Shown here in pieces: positions 16,427-23,507 of a stretch of 40,955 nt of DNA. The notes under the pieces are model-generated. The model was not told where the DNA came from, did not search any database, and was given only the letters and a program-made list of their open reading frames with translations. The stretch is from Lentisphaerae bacterium GWF2_57_35. GTDB taxonomy: Bacteria > Verrucomicrobiota > Kiritimatiellia > CAIQIC01 > GWF2-57-35. Where the stretch lies: the NCBI GenBank assembly GCA_001804865.1, contig MHBK01000005.1, forward strand, positions 1-40,955, given 5' to 3'. Both the position numbers and the translations under genes were made by a program. Each line of letters starts with the position of its first letter. Positions within the stretch are counted from its first letter, which is position 1.

Positions 16427-16780
16427 CTATTTGCTGGCGTGTTCACGGACGGCAGAGAGCACGTCCTCGGGATAAAGCGGCTTGTGGAAGAATTTGCGGA
16501 CGTTGGGGAATTGTTTCATTTCCTCTTCGTCGAAATCCGGAAAACCTGCCATGACAATGACCGGGATGGAAATATCTTCTGCGGCCATCAGCATCAGCAA
16601 TTCGGCGCCATTCAAGCCCGGCATGCGGATATCGAGAAGCATCCCCTTGCATTTGGGGTCGCGTAAATGCTTGTAGGCCGATTCGCCATCGTGCACTACA
16701 CGCACTTCATAGCCCGCGTCTTCCAACAAGCTTCTTAGAAGCTGCGTCAAAACTTTGTCGTCATCTACAACCAGGATCAT
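16427..16780 (-). CDS. Single-domain response regulator (CheY-like)
   Basis: The 117 residues form a receiver domain only, without an output domain. Acidic residues for Mg2+ lie at 6-8 (VDDD), the phosphoacceptor is Asp50 in LLDIRMPG, and the conserved lysine is in FFHKPL. The usual threonine/serine before the alanine of beta-4 is replaced by methionine (VIVMAGF), which may change phosphorylation-dependent signalling. GGGATGGGG precedes the start. No histidine kinase is adjacent. Such proteins act in phosphorelays, chemotaxis or as allosteric switches; the partner is unknown. Confidence 0.92.
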   Translation of the reverse strand: MILVVDDDKVLTQLLRSLLEDAGYEVRVVHDGESAYKHLRDPKCKGMLLDIRMPGLNGAELLMLMAAEDISIPVIVMAGFPDFDEEEMKQFPNVRKFFHKPLYPEDVLSAVREHASK

Positions 16781-16903
16781 TGCCCCATCCCTTGAATTGT
16801 TGATGCAGATTAGCTCAAGGCCGGATACTTGTCACGTCTCGAATAGATAAATCGAAACGAACAGTTCAGCACTCGGGCAGTTCCGCTCAAAAACCCTCAC
16901 CCG

Positions 16904-16942
16904 GATTCCTTCCGGTTTCTTGAAATTAACCGGAAAGGAATC
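16904..16942 (-). terminator. Possible terminator of the small basic protein gene
   Basis: GATTCCTTCCGGTT (16904-16917) pairs with AACCGGAAAGGAATC (16928-16942) with one bulged base. On the minus strand the stem is followed, after about ten bases, by GGGTTTTTG, a weak T-run. It lies 16 bases past the stop of the small gene. Confidence 0.5.
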
Positions 16943-16957
16943 AGGAGTTGTGAATCG

Positions 16958-17089
16958 TTAAGCCGACGGCTGTTTGGCCGCGGCTTTGGCCGCCGGCTTC
17001 GTTTTGCCGGTTCTGGCCTTGATCTTCAGTCGTTTCTTGCGGCGCGCGAGCGCTTTTCTTTTTACTCTAACTCGTAGTTGTTGTCCCAT
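16958..17089 (-). CDS. Small, highly basic protein (43 aa)
   Basis: The frame encodes 43 residues: a start MGQQLRVRVKRKAL, an arginine/lysine-rich helix and an alanine/lysine/proline tail (KPAAKAAAKQPSA). About 40 percent of residues are basic, so it probably binds nucleic acid or ribosomes. I recall similar tiny proteins starting M(G/S)QxLR(V/K)xVKRKRR in PVC genomes, where they are usually unannotated. No Shine-Dalgarno sequence precedes the ATG; instead a sigma-70-type promoter lies so close that the transcript should begin only a few bases before the start codon. The gene is too short for many gene finders. Coding status rests on composition, the family resemblance and the promoter/terminator framing. 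Confidence 0.7.
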   Translation of the reverse strand: MGQQLRVRVKRKALARRKKRLKIKARTGKTKPAAKAAAKQPSA

Positions 17090-17098
17090 GGGGCCGGA

Positions 17099-17128
17099 TA
17101 TGTATCAAACCAATTGCCACCGCGTCAA
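17099..17128 (-). promoter_or_regulatory. Sigma-70-like promoter for the small basic protein
   Basis: On the minus strand TTGACG (17128-17123) is followed after 18 bases by TACATA (17104-17099). The predicted transcription start is at about 17091-17093, 2-4 bases before the ATG at 17089, which would make the mRNA leaderless. Confidence 0.5.
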
Positions 17129-17278
17129 GAAGCACATTTGAAAATCTTTGAAATAGTTGCGCCAGCGAAACCGCCCTGCCGGCATTTCGCGTGTCGAACC
17201 TCAGGAATGAAACGAGCCAAAGGCTCTCAAGCAATCGGCATACACAACAAAAAGAGGCCCGCCTGCCGAAATAGGTTC

Positions 17279-18589
17279 TTACAAGGCCTTGAGGTTGAGA
17301 ACTTCTTCCGTCAGCGCTTCCGTCGCCTTCTGGATGGCATTGAGGAAGCGGCCGCCCATCGCCCCGTCAATGACGCGATGATCGAACGAAAAACTCAAGT
17401 AGAGCTGGTCGCGAATGCAGATTTGGTTGTCGACGACCACCGGCGTTTTAAATACGGCGCCCATGCCCAGAATGGCCACCTGGGGCTGATTGATCAAGGG
17501 CGTGCCGATCAAGCTGCCAAACGCGCCGAAATTGGAGATGGTAAAGGTGCCGTTCTCGACGTCGGCGCGCGTCAGCGCTTTTTTGCGGGCGACGGCAATG
17601 AGCCGGTCGAGCTCCTTGGCGATCTCGGGAAAGCTGTGCTGGTCCGCATTTCTGACCACGGGCACGACCAAGCTTTCGTCCGGCAACGCCACGGCGCAGC
17701 CGATATGGATGTTTTTGCGCAAGATCAGATTCTTCTCGCAGACCGAGGCATTAATGGTGGGAAAGGTTTTCAGCACCCGGGAGGTCACAAAGAGCATGAC
17801 GCTGGTATACGTCAGCTTGGCGTCGTACTTCTTCTGAAAATCGTCCTTGATGCGTTCGCGCAGATTGACGAGGTGAGTCATATCCACCGCATGCACCATC
17901 GTGACGTGCGCGCTGGTGCGGATGGATTGAACCATATGGTCGGCGATCGTCCGACGAACCGTATTCATGGGTACAACTTCACCCAACCGGGCCATATCTT
18001 CCGGCGTCAAATCTTCCTTGCCGGCCAGCGCTTGTACGGTGGGCTGAGCCACGGGGCGGCGCGCCACATATTGCAGCACATCGCTCTTGGTCGTACGGCC
18101 GTTCCGGCCTGAGCCTTTGATCGCCTGAAGTTCCTGCAAGGAAATGCTGTTGAGCATCGCCAGCCGCAGCACATAAGGGGAATAGCGGTCATGCTCGGCA
18201 TCCGGCATCGGCGCCGTATTGAAATCCAATTGAACTTGCCGGGCGGTAACCGTGATTTGGTCGCCGGCGACCGCGGCATGGGGGCGATGGGCGCCCGCCG
18301 CGGAAATCGGCAGCGCATCCGGCGGTTCAGGATCGGAACGCTCCTCCGATTCCACTTCGAGCCAACCGATCGCTTCCCCGGCGGCCGCCGTTTCGCCCGC
18401 GTGCTTGAGGCAACTGGCGAGCCGTCCCGACGCGGGACTTTCGACATCCACCGTGGTCTTATCGGTCTCGACTTCCAGCAGCACCTCGTCGGCCTGCACG
18501 GTCTCGCCGAGCTGCTTCTTCCACTGAATGACGGTCCCCTCCGCAACGCTTTGCCCCATCTGCGGCATGACAATTTGAATCTTTTTCAT
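17279..18589 (-). CDS. 2-oxoacid dehydrogenase E2 (dihydrolipoamide acyltransferase)
   Basis: E2 moves the acyl group from E1 to CoA through a lipoyl arm and forms the core of the complex. Of 436 residues, 1-78 are one lipoyl domain with Lys44 in ETDKTT; a variable linker follows; about 135-172 are the peripheral subunit-binding domain (SPYVLRLA ... GRNGRTTKSDV); and about 205-436 are the catalytic acyltransferase domain with the active site FDHRVIDG (His404, Asp408). The domain set fits pyruvate, branched-chain or acetoin-type complexes; the sequence alone does not decide which. A GGGGGG-containing ribosome-binding sequence precedes the ATG. E1 alpha and E1 beta lie upstream in the same direction; E3 (lipoamide dehydrogenase) is not in the window. 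Confidence 0.93.
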   Translation of the reverse strand: MKKIQIVMPQMGQSVAEGTVIQWKKQLGETVQADEVLLEVETDKTTVDVESPASGRLASCLKHAGETAAAGEAIGWLEVESEERSDPEPPDALPISAAGAHRPHAAVAGDQITVTARQVQLDFNTAPMPDAEHDRYSPYVLRLAMLNSISLQELQAIKGSGRNGRTTKSDVLQYVARRPVAQPTVQALAGKEDLTPEDMARLGEVVPMNTVRRTIADHMVQSIRTSAHVTMVHAVDMTHLVNLRERIKDDFQKKYDAKLTYTSVMLFVTSRVLKTFPTINASVCEKNLILRKNIHIGCAVALPDESLVVPVVRNADQHSFPEIAKELDRLIAVARKKALTRADVENGTFTISNFGAFGSLIGTPLINQPQVAILGMGAVFKTPVVVDNQICIRDQLYLSFSFDHRVIDGAMGGRFLNAIQKATEALTEEVLNLKAL

Positions 18590-18603
18590 GTCATTTCCCC
18601 CCA

Positions 18604-18705
18604 GGAGTGGAGAATTGGAGTGCTGGAGGACTGGAGTATTGGAATAAGAAAATTCATCAGGTCATAGCCTCCATCACACCACCACTCTATTGCTCCATTA
18701 TCCCG
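18604..18705. repeat. TGGAG low-complexity repeats between the E1 beta and E2 genes
   Basis: From 18604 to 18647 the plus strand repeats TGGAG every 8-9 bases. A related inverted text (CTCCATCACACC, TTGCTCCATTATCCC) follows at about 18668-18705. Such strings between genes are also seen at 14953-15138. They lie inside the probable E1-E2 transcript. Confidence 0.65.
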
Positions 18706-18716
18706 TTCTTTCATCG

Positions 18717-19700
18717 TCAATACTCAATCAATTCGACCAGCGCTTCGCCGATTTTATCGGCATCGGGCCGATAGGCTTTCTCCAAGGACGGAGCGAACGG
18801 CACCGGCACATCCGGCGCCGCGACCCGGCGAATCGGCGCATCCAACAGATGAAAAGCCCGCTCGGCCACCAGGGCCGCCAATTCGGCGCCAAAGCCGCAG
18901 GTACGCCAGCCTTCGTGTACAATCAAGACCCGGTTGGTGGCGGTCACGGCGGCGATCACCGTCTCGGCATCGTACGGCTTCAACGTCCGCATATCGACCA
19001 CCATAATCTCATAATGCTTCTCGGCAGACAACCGTTCCGCCGCGCGCAGGGCTTCGTGCACCATCGCCCCGTAGGTCAAGACCACCGCATCGCGTCCCGG
19101 GCGGCAAATCCGGGCCAGGCCCAAAGGAATCGGATCGAAGCGGTCGGACATCACTTCCTTGACATGGCGGTACAGGTATTTGTTTTCGAGGTAAATCACC
19201 GGATTGGGATCCATCACCGCCGAATAGATCAAGCCGCGCGCATCCGACGGAAAGGCCGGATAGACGACCTTGAGGCCGGGCATCAGGCAGAACAGGCTTT
19301 CCAGTTCCTCCGAGTGGAAAGGCCCGCCGCCAAACCCGCCGCCGCACGGCGCGCGGATCGTCAACGGCACGGACAAACCCGTCCGGTAATGCGTGGGGCC
19401 GGCATTGTTCAACAACTGATGAACCGCCGTCATCCCAAAATCCACAAATTGAAGCTCCACGACCGGACGCAAGCCCTGCGTGGCCATGCCGATAGCGGCG
19501 CCGATCATGGCCGATTCGCTGATCGGCGTATTGAAAACGCGATCTTTGCCGAATTCTTCCTGCAACCCCAACGTTACCTTAAACGCGCCGCCGAAGGCCC
19601 CGACATCCTCGCCGTAAAGGAGCACCTCGTTTCGTTCCTGCAGCAACCGTCTCAAACCCTGCCGGATGGCTTCCAGATACGTCATCTCAACGGTCGGCAT
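18717..19700 (-). CDS. 2-oxoacid dehydrogenase E1 component, beta subunit
   Basis: This subunit completes the thiamine diphosphate site with E1 alpha and carries out oxidative decarboxylation and transfer to the E2 lipoyl group. At 327 residues it is of normal length. Typical segments are LLYGEDVGAFGGAFKVT near the N-terminus, NTPISESAMIGAAIGMA, the phosphate/potassium region ELQFVDFG, and the C-terminal transketolase domain (VVLTYGAMVHEAL ... VLIVHEGWRTCGFGAELAA). The ATG at 19700 is chosen because GGAGGG stands 5-6 bases upstream; a GTG two codons earlier is too close. It overlaps the E1 alpha gene by 14 bases, so translation is probably coupled. Confidence 0.93.
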   Translation of the reverse strand: MPTVEMTYLEAIRQGLRRLLQERNEVLLYGEDVGAFGGAFKVTLGLQEEFGKDRVFNTPISESAMIGAAIGMATQGLRPVVELQFVDFGMTAVHQLLNNAGPTHYRTGLSVPLTIRAPCGGGFGGGPFHSEELESLFCLMPGLKVVYPAFPSDARGLIYSAVMDPNPVIYLENKYLYRHVKEVMSDRFDPIPLGLARICRPGRDAVVLTYGAMVHEALRAAERLSAEKHYEIMVVDMRTLKPYDAETVIAAVTATNRVLIVHEGWRTCGFGAELAALVAERAFHLLDAPIRRVAAPDVPVPFAPSLEKAYRPDADKIGEALVELIEY

Positions 19701-20670
19701 ACACACCCTCCATCAAATCGGCCGGATCGGGAACGGGCTCCTCCAGGGCCTGCTGATAGGCCTGATCCACCTCGCTCCGCACTTGCAGTTCGATATCGTC
19801 CGCCGCGGCTTTCGCGACCAAGCCCGCCTCCGCCAGTCGGCTGCGCGCCTGGGCAATCGGGTCTCTGGCGGCGTATTTTTCCAGCAACTCCCGCGGCACG
19901 TAGGAAAAGTCATCGTGTTCGCCGTGTCCCCGCATGCGCATCGTATCGCATTCCAGCAGGATGGGCCGGGGTTTTTGACGGATGTCGCTCATCAAGTCTT
20001 GCGCCAGCAAAAAGAGCTCGACCGCATCGTTGCCGTCGGCGCACAGCCCCTCGATGCCATAGCCCTGGGCGCGATCCACCAATTGTTTGCACCGGAACTG
20101 TTCGGCATTGGGCGTGGAGTAGGCGAATTTGTTGTTTTCGATCAGGAAGATCACCGGCACATCGAAGACCGCCGCGAAATTGACCGCCTCGTGAAAATCG
20201 CCCGTGCTGGTCGCGCCATCGCCGATATAGGCCACGCCGACGGCGTCCCGCCCCTGACGACGGCGCGCCATCACCGCGCCGGTCACCACGGACAGCATGG
20301 CCCCCAGATGCGAAATCATCGCGTAAACCCCATTGGCCGTACAGCCGTAATGCACATTGCCGTCGCGGCCGCGCGTGGGACCGGACGCCCGTCCCAAATA
20401 TTGCCGGAAAACATTCAGCGAGGTCTCGCCGCGCCCCAAATGCACCGTCATGTTGCGAATGCAGGGAGCAAAAAGATCCGAAGGGCCGGCGGCCAGCGAC
20501 GTCGCGGCGCCGATCGCCTCCTGCCCAATCCCCGTGTAAACGCCGCCAAAGATGCGCCCCTGGTGATAAAGTCGCACCAAACGCTCCTCGATCGCCCGGG
20601 AAAGCATCATGCACCGAAGCACCGCCTTCCAACGGCCATCGTCCACTGATTCGATTTTTCGCTCGGACAT
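19687..20670 (-). CDS. 2-oxoacid dehydrogenase E1 component, alpha subunit
   Basis: The 327-residue subunit binds thiamine diphosphate. The cofactor motif runs from GDGAT (150-154) to ENN (178-180). The N-terminal helix (LRCMMLSRAIEERL), GIGQEA (48-52) and the phosphorylation-loop-like segment RMRGHGEHDD are all as in the family. The closest types are pyruvate/acetoin and branched-chain dehydrogenase E1 alpha; the substrate is not determined. AGGAGG lies 9 bases before the ATG. It opens the E1 alpha - E1 beta - E2 operon. Confidence 0.93.
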   Translation of the reverse strand: MSERKIESVDDGRWKAVLRCMMLSRAIEERLVRLYHQGRIFGGVYTGIGQEAIGAATSLAAGPSDLFAPCIRNMTVHLGRGETSLNVFRQYLGRASGPTRGRDGNVHYGCTANGVYAMISHLGAMLSVVTGAVMARRRQGRDAVGVAYIGDGATSTGDFHEAVNFAAVFDVPVIFLIENNKFAYSTPNAEQFRCKQLVDRAQGYGIEGLCADGNDAVELFLLAQDLMSDIRQKPRPILLECDTMRMRGHGEHDDFSYVPRELLEKYAARDPIAQARSRLAEAGLVAKAAADDIELQVRSEVDQAYQQALEEPVPDPADLMEGVYADR

Positions 20671-20700
20671 TCCTTTAATCCTCCTGCACTGCGCCTTCGT

Positions 20701-20729
20701 ACTTTATCCCGGAATGCCGGACCTGCCAA
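20701..20729 (-). promoter_or_regulatory. Candidate promoter of the 2-oxoacid dehydrogenase operon
   Basis: On the minus strand TTGGCA (20729-20724) and TAAAGT (20706-20701) are separated by 17 bases and lie about 30 bases before the E1 alpha start. The spacer contains CCGGCATTCCGG, a palindrome interrupted by four bases that could be bound by a regulator. Confidence 0.4.
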
Positions 20730-20798
20730 GTTCAATAAACGTACGTAAATTTTCAAATTGCCTTTTCAAATTCCCTGAGGCATTCTTTTTCCCCTCAG

Positions 20799-20874
20799 AC
20801 CCCCATCGTCTAGAGGCCTAGGACGCCAGGTTCTCATCCTGGTAACACCGGTTCGAATCCGGTTGGGGGTGCCA
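20799..20874 (+). tRNA. tRNA-Glu (anticodon CTC)
   Basis: All cloverleaf arms can be drawn: acceptor stem ACCCCCA (20799-20805) with TGGGGGT, D arm, anticodon stem CCAGG/CCTGG with loop TTCTCAT, and T arm ACCGG-TTCGAAT-CCGGT. The anticodon CTC is at 20833-20835 and reads GAG. The CCA end (20872-20874) is encoded in the DNA. The start CCCCATCGTCTAGAGG is typical of tRNA-Glu. An inverted repeat CTGAGG/CCTCAG stands directly before the gene. Confidence 0.95.
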
Positions 20875-21172
20875 AGCAACGGTTGTTTTGACCCAACCCA
20901 AAGGCTGATTTGAAAAGCGATTTCCACCTTCGTCCCGCGGACGGGACTACGGAGGGCAGGCCGAAGACGGGCTCTTCGGCTTTCTGCGGCAGCGAATAGG
21001 ATAAGCAACGAATAAAGAGCAGCTCCATCAGCGTCCTTGCTTCGTTGCTCATACGCTCCTCTTTATTACAGTGAACCCGTCGCGCGTTCACTGTACAGGT
21101 CCACCGCCTTGTTGTGCATCTTCATTCATCTCTTCCGGAATAGCATCATGGAGGCGACAGGCTTTATGAACA
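20875..21172. other. Structured gap after tRNA-Glu
   Basis: Several inverted repeats are visible: GTCCCG/CGGGAC (20932-20947), GCCGAAGA/TCTTCGGC (20960-20980, followed by TTTCT, a possible terminator), and ACAGTGAAC/GTTCACTGT (21068-21094). In addition AGCAACGAA (21004-21012) is complementary to TTCGTTGCT (21041-21049), and AATAAAGAG (21011-21019) to CTCTTTATT (21059-21067); these two pairings interleave. A minus-strand frame from 21053 with AGAGGAG before its ATG runs into the antisense of the tRNA and is not accepted as a gene. Confidence 0.5.
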
Positions 21173-21673
21173 TCACCGCGCATCCACTGCGTTTAAGAAT
21201 GACACGATGTCACGTTCAAAGGCCGTGACGCCTTTGCCGATCTGTTTAGTGAGGCTATGCTCTTCTTCCATAGAATAGTCTGCTGCAAGCACGACCGTCA
21301 CGATAGCATCTGTGCCAACAGAGGGCTCGATGAGTCGGTGCTTCTTGTATCCAGCGTTAGAAAGCAGTTCCCAGTAGTGTCTCTGTACCTTTCGGTTCCT
21401 CGCAGCGAGCCAGACTTCATAGCCGAATGTTTCGTAGTTGAAGACAACTGCGAGTTTGAGATCGCGTTCCTTTAGCGCGTCGGAAGACAGCGCGAAGTAG
21501 GTCATATCGAAATAGCCCTGATACAACCCGGATACGGAACGCTCGCCTCTCTGGTCGGCAAACTCCTTCCGCAATCGAGCCATGTACGATACGATTCCTC
21601 TGTAAGCCCGCTGTATCGATCCATCGGTCAAGCGTTTCCGCAACTCTCGAATGTCCTTGTCTAGCGTGTCCAT
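21173..21673 (-). CDS. DUF7000 family protein
   Basis: The 166 residues match, as far as I can recall, the pattern of the DUF7000 family: an N-terminal helix with a KGSIQRAYRGI-like segment, a region reading GLYQGYFDMTYFALS, then LKLAVVFNYETFGYEVWL and KVQRHYWELL, and a C-terminal helix (LTKQIGKGVTAFERDIVSFL). It has no signal peptide and is cytoplasmic. The function is unknown. AAAGGAG stands 4 bases before the ATG. Base use is more AT-rich than in the neighbouring operons, and the gene stands with the next lipoprotein gene between a tRNA and the large operon, which is compatible with recent acquisition. Confidence 0.75.
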   Translation of the reverse strand: MDTLDKDIRELRKRLTDGSIQRAYRGIVSYMARLRKEFADQRGERSVSGLYQGYFDMTYFALSSDALKERDLKLAVVFNYETFGYEVWLAARNRKVQRHYWELLSNAGYKKHRLIEPSVGTDAIVTVVLAADYSMEEEHSLTKQIGKGVTAFERDIVSFLNAVDAR

Positions 21674-21694
21674 CGCGCTCCTTTCTATGGCCTA

Positions 21695-22120
21695 TTATTT
21701 CCGGCGTTGCAACTCCGCGTTTGCCTTAGCCTGCATATCTGCCGAGGGAAGCGCCATGTCTGTTCTTTCTCCATTGGTTTCCTTCCAGACTTTGGACAAC
21801 ACCCAAGGAGATAACGGGCTTTCCTTGTTCACAATGAACCCGTAGGTCGTGTCGGGTGCATCTTCCATAACGGAACGAAAAAATGTATTGAATGGATACT
21901 CCCGCGCCGGTTTGAGGTCGCACATCATTCCGCTTTGCAGGTTTCCCTTGCGGGTGGCGGCTATCTCGGGGAATCCGCCTGTGTCCTTCAAAATGGCCAT
22001 GAATATCGCCGCGTCAGCCGTAAGCATGACGCTGGCATTTTGCTCTGGTGTAGACGCGGGTTGTTTTGCGCATCCACTAATAGCCATTATCCCTGCCATG
22101 CACGCAATTAGTGTTTTCAT
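21695..22120 (-). CDS. Small lipoprotein, unrecognised
   Basis: The ATG at 22120 is preceded by AGGAGG at ideal distance and opens a lipoprotein signal ending in ISGC (Cys17), so this start is preferred over one seven codons earlier. The mature part (about 125 residues) is helical and contains MLTADAAIFMAILKDTGGFPEIA and TTYGFIVNKES; I do not recognise a domain. It lies 21 bases upstream of the DUF7000 gene and is probably cotranscribed with it. Confidence 0.75.
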   Translation of the reverse strand: MKTLIACMAGIMAISGCAKQPASTPEQNASVMLTADAAIFMAILKDTGGFPEIAATRKGNLQSGMMCDLKPAREYPFNTFFRSVMEDAPDTTYGFIVNKESPLSPWVLSKVWKETNGERTDMALPSADMQAKANAELQRRK

Positions 22121-22478
22121 ATTTCCTCCTGCCAACGACAAAAGTCACCGGATTCCGGAGGCCATTGGGGTCCGGCATATGTACATATTTTCCTGCAATC
22201 TTAGTGTTTGCACGTATGCCGGTAATTTGTTGTGTCTTCCATTCTGTTTATCCACTACAGAAACGCATGGTTTGAAGCAAGGATTTTCAATGCAGAGGCT
22301 GTGCAGAGAATGGGGATTTCCCGGCGGCCGTTGCGCTCTTCACTTCGCGACCTTTGCGTTGAACTTTTCGCTGTTCCCCTCCTCTTTTGTTGACCTTCGG
22401 AATTGGGGCAGGCATGATGCGACAGACTGAAGCTTCTGACTCCAAGGAAACACCTTCCGTCAAACAAGGGGTTTAGCC
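22121..22478. other. Divergent intergenic region
   Basis: This 358-base gap separates the small lipoprotein (minus) from the large operon (plus). It holds the palindrome ATATGTACATAT (22177-22188), about 57 bases before the lipoprotein start, and CCGG-ATT-CCGG at 22149-22159. Between about 22335 and 22375 lies a TTGCGCTCTTC...CTTTGCGTTGAAC stretch that looks like a decayed relative of the GCG/TTTT repeat at 16323. No gene is visible. Confidence 0.5.
22390..22418 (+). promoter_or_regulatory. Candidate promoter of the MoxR/VWA operon
   Basis: TTGACC (22390-22395) and CATGAT (22413-22418) are 17 bases apart, giving a start near 22425 and a leader of about 54 bases before the first gene. Confidence 0.4.
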
Positions 22479-23495
22479 ATGAGGACAGCCGTTTTGCGTC
22501 CCGTCGTATTGATTCTTGCCGTGTTGTGCCTTTCGGGTTGTTTCAACCAGAAAGTCAACGTCATCGTCCAACCGGACGGCAGCGGCCATATCCTGCTGAC
22601 CGAAACCTTTTCCCGCGACTTGGTGGACATGGTGGAAAATTCGATCAAGCAAGTGAAGATGCATTTTTCCGATGCCGGGATGTCGCAGGAGAACGTCGGC
22701 AAGACGGATCCATTTCATAACGAGTCATTCCTAAAAGCCCGGGCTCAGTGCTTCGGGCCGGGCGTAACGTTCGTCAAGGCGCAGAAGGTTGACCAGGGAG
22801 GCGCTCGCGGCGCGGTGACCCTGTATTCCTTCCAAGACATCCGTCAAGTCCAGATTCCCATGGCCGACAAGAGCGCGGTCATGGCCATCAACGCCAGCCA
22901 GATGGACGATCCGGAGGCCGCCATGGATATGATGATGGAAGAGGAGGACCCCAGTAAAACAGTCGCCTTTACCTTCGCGCCGGGAGAAATCAATACGCTG
23001 ACCATTCACATGCCGCAGCTGATTGCAGACGCCGTCGAGATGGCCAAGCAGAATCAGGAACCGGCCTCATCGGATGAAACCGCGACGGACATCATAGTGG
23101 ATGAAAGCGAGGCGGAGGACGAAGAGAACGCAGACCTGGGCTTGGAGATGCCTGGAGCCCCCTCGCCGATCTCGGGGCCGGCGCCCACCCCAGGACTCGG
23201 TTCCGGCGGCGCCAACGAGGAGGAAGCCATCCAAAGAATGGCCAAGGAACTGCGCATCCAGCTCTCGGTGGAGATCAAAGGCCAGGTGCTGGCCTCCACG
23301 GCCGCCTATCCGGTTCCGGACAAGGCCCAGCGGTTTGTACTTTACGACCTGGAGTTTGGAAAAATCATGACCGGCGGCCAAGGCCGGGAAATATTCAGCG
23401 GCAACGGCGATGAGGAAGACGTCCTGGCGATGTTCATCAACCAGCCGGGCGCCCAAATAGAAACCAACCGGGAAATCAGGATCGACTTCAAATAA
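22479..23495 (+). CDS. Lipoprotein of unknown function, first gene of the MoxR/VWA operon
   Basis: The 338-residue protein starts with a signal ending in LSGC (Cys21). After the cysteine comes a beta-rich segment (KVNVIVQPDGSGHILLTETF) and a helical part. Two strongly acidic stretches lie near 140-160 (MDMMMEEEDP) and 205-225 (DESEAEDEEN), followed by a proline/glycine-rich linker and a C-terminal domain (about 255-338). I recognise no domain. AAGGGG stands 8 bases before the ATG. It is 12 bases from the next gene and belongs to the operon; it would sit at the inner or outer membrane facing the periplasm, where the VWA proteins also expose their domains. Confidence 0.85.
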   Translation: MRTAVLRPVVLILAVLCLSGCFNQKVNVIVQPDGSGHILLTETFSRDLVDMVENSIKQVKMHFSDAGMSQENVGKTDPFHNESFLKARAQCFGPGVTFVKAQKVDQGGARGAVTLYSFQDIRQVQIPMADKSAVMAINASQMDDPEAAMDMMMEEEDPSKTVAFTFAPGEINTLTIHMPQLIADAVEMAKQNQEPASSDETATDIIVDESEAEDEENADLGLEMPGAPSPISGPAPTPGLGSGGANEEEAIQRMAKELRIQLSVEIKGQVLASTAAYPVPDKAQRFVLYDLEFGKIMTGGQGREIFSGNGDEEDVLAMFINQPGAQIETNREIRIDFK

Positions 23496-23507
23496 GGGAT
23501 GGCACTC

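Noticed and set aside
16222..16446. Intact 74-residue minus-strand protein
   Set aside because: Its first part is translation of the 21-bp repeat region and only its last third resembles the GxxExxY start, so it is described as a remnant.
18690..20183. 497-codon plus-strand frame
   Set aside because: It lies antisense to E1 beta and E1 alpha, whose motifs are complete; its own product is proline/arginine-rich, as expected of a shadow in GC-rich DNA.
20834..21091. Minus-strand frame with AGAGGAG before an internal ATG (21053)
   Set aside because: Its C-terminus is the antisense of tRNA-Glu (the usual GFEPVLPG-type artefact) and no family is recognised, although the ribosome-binding site is good.
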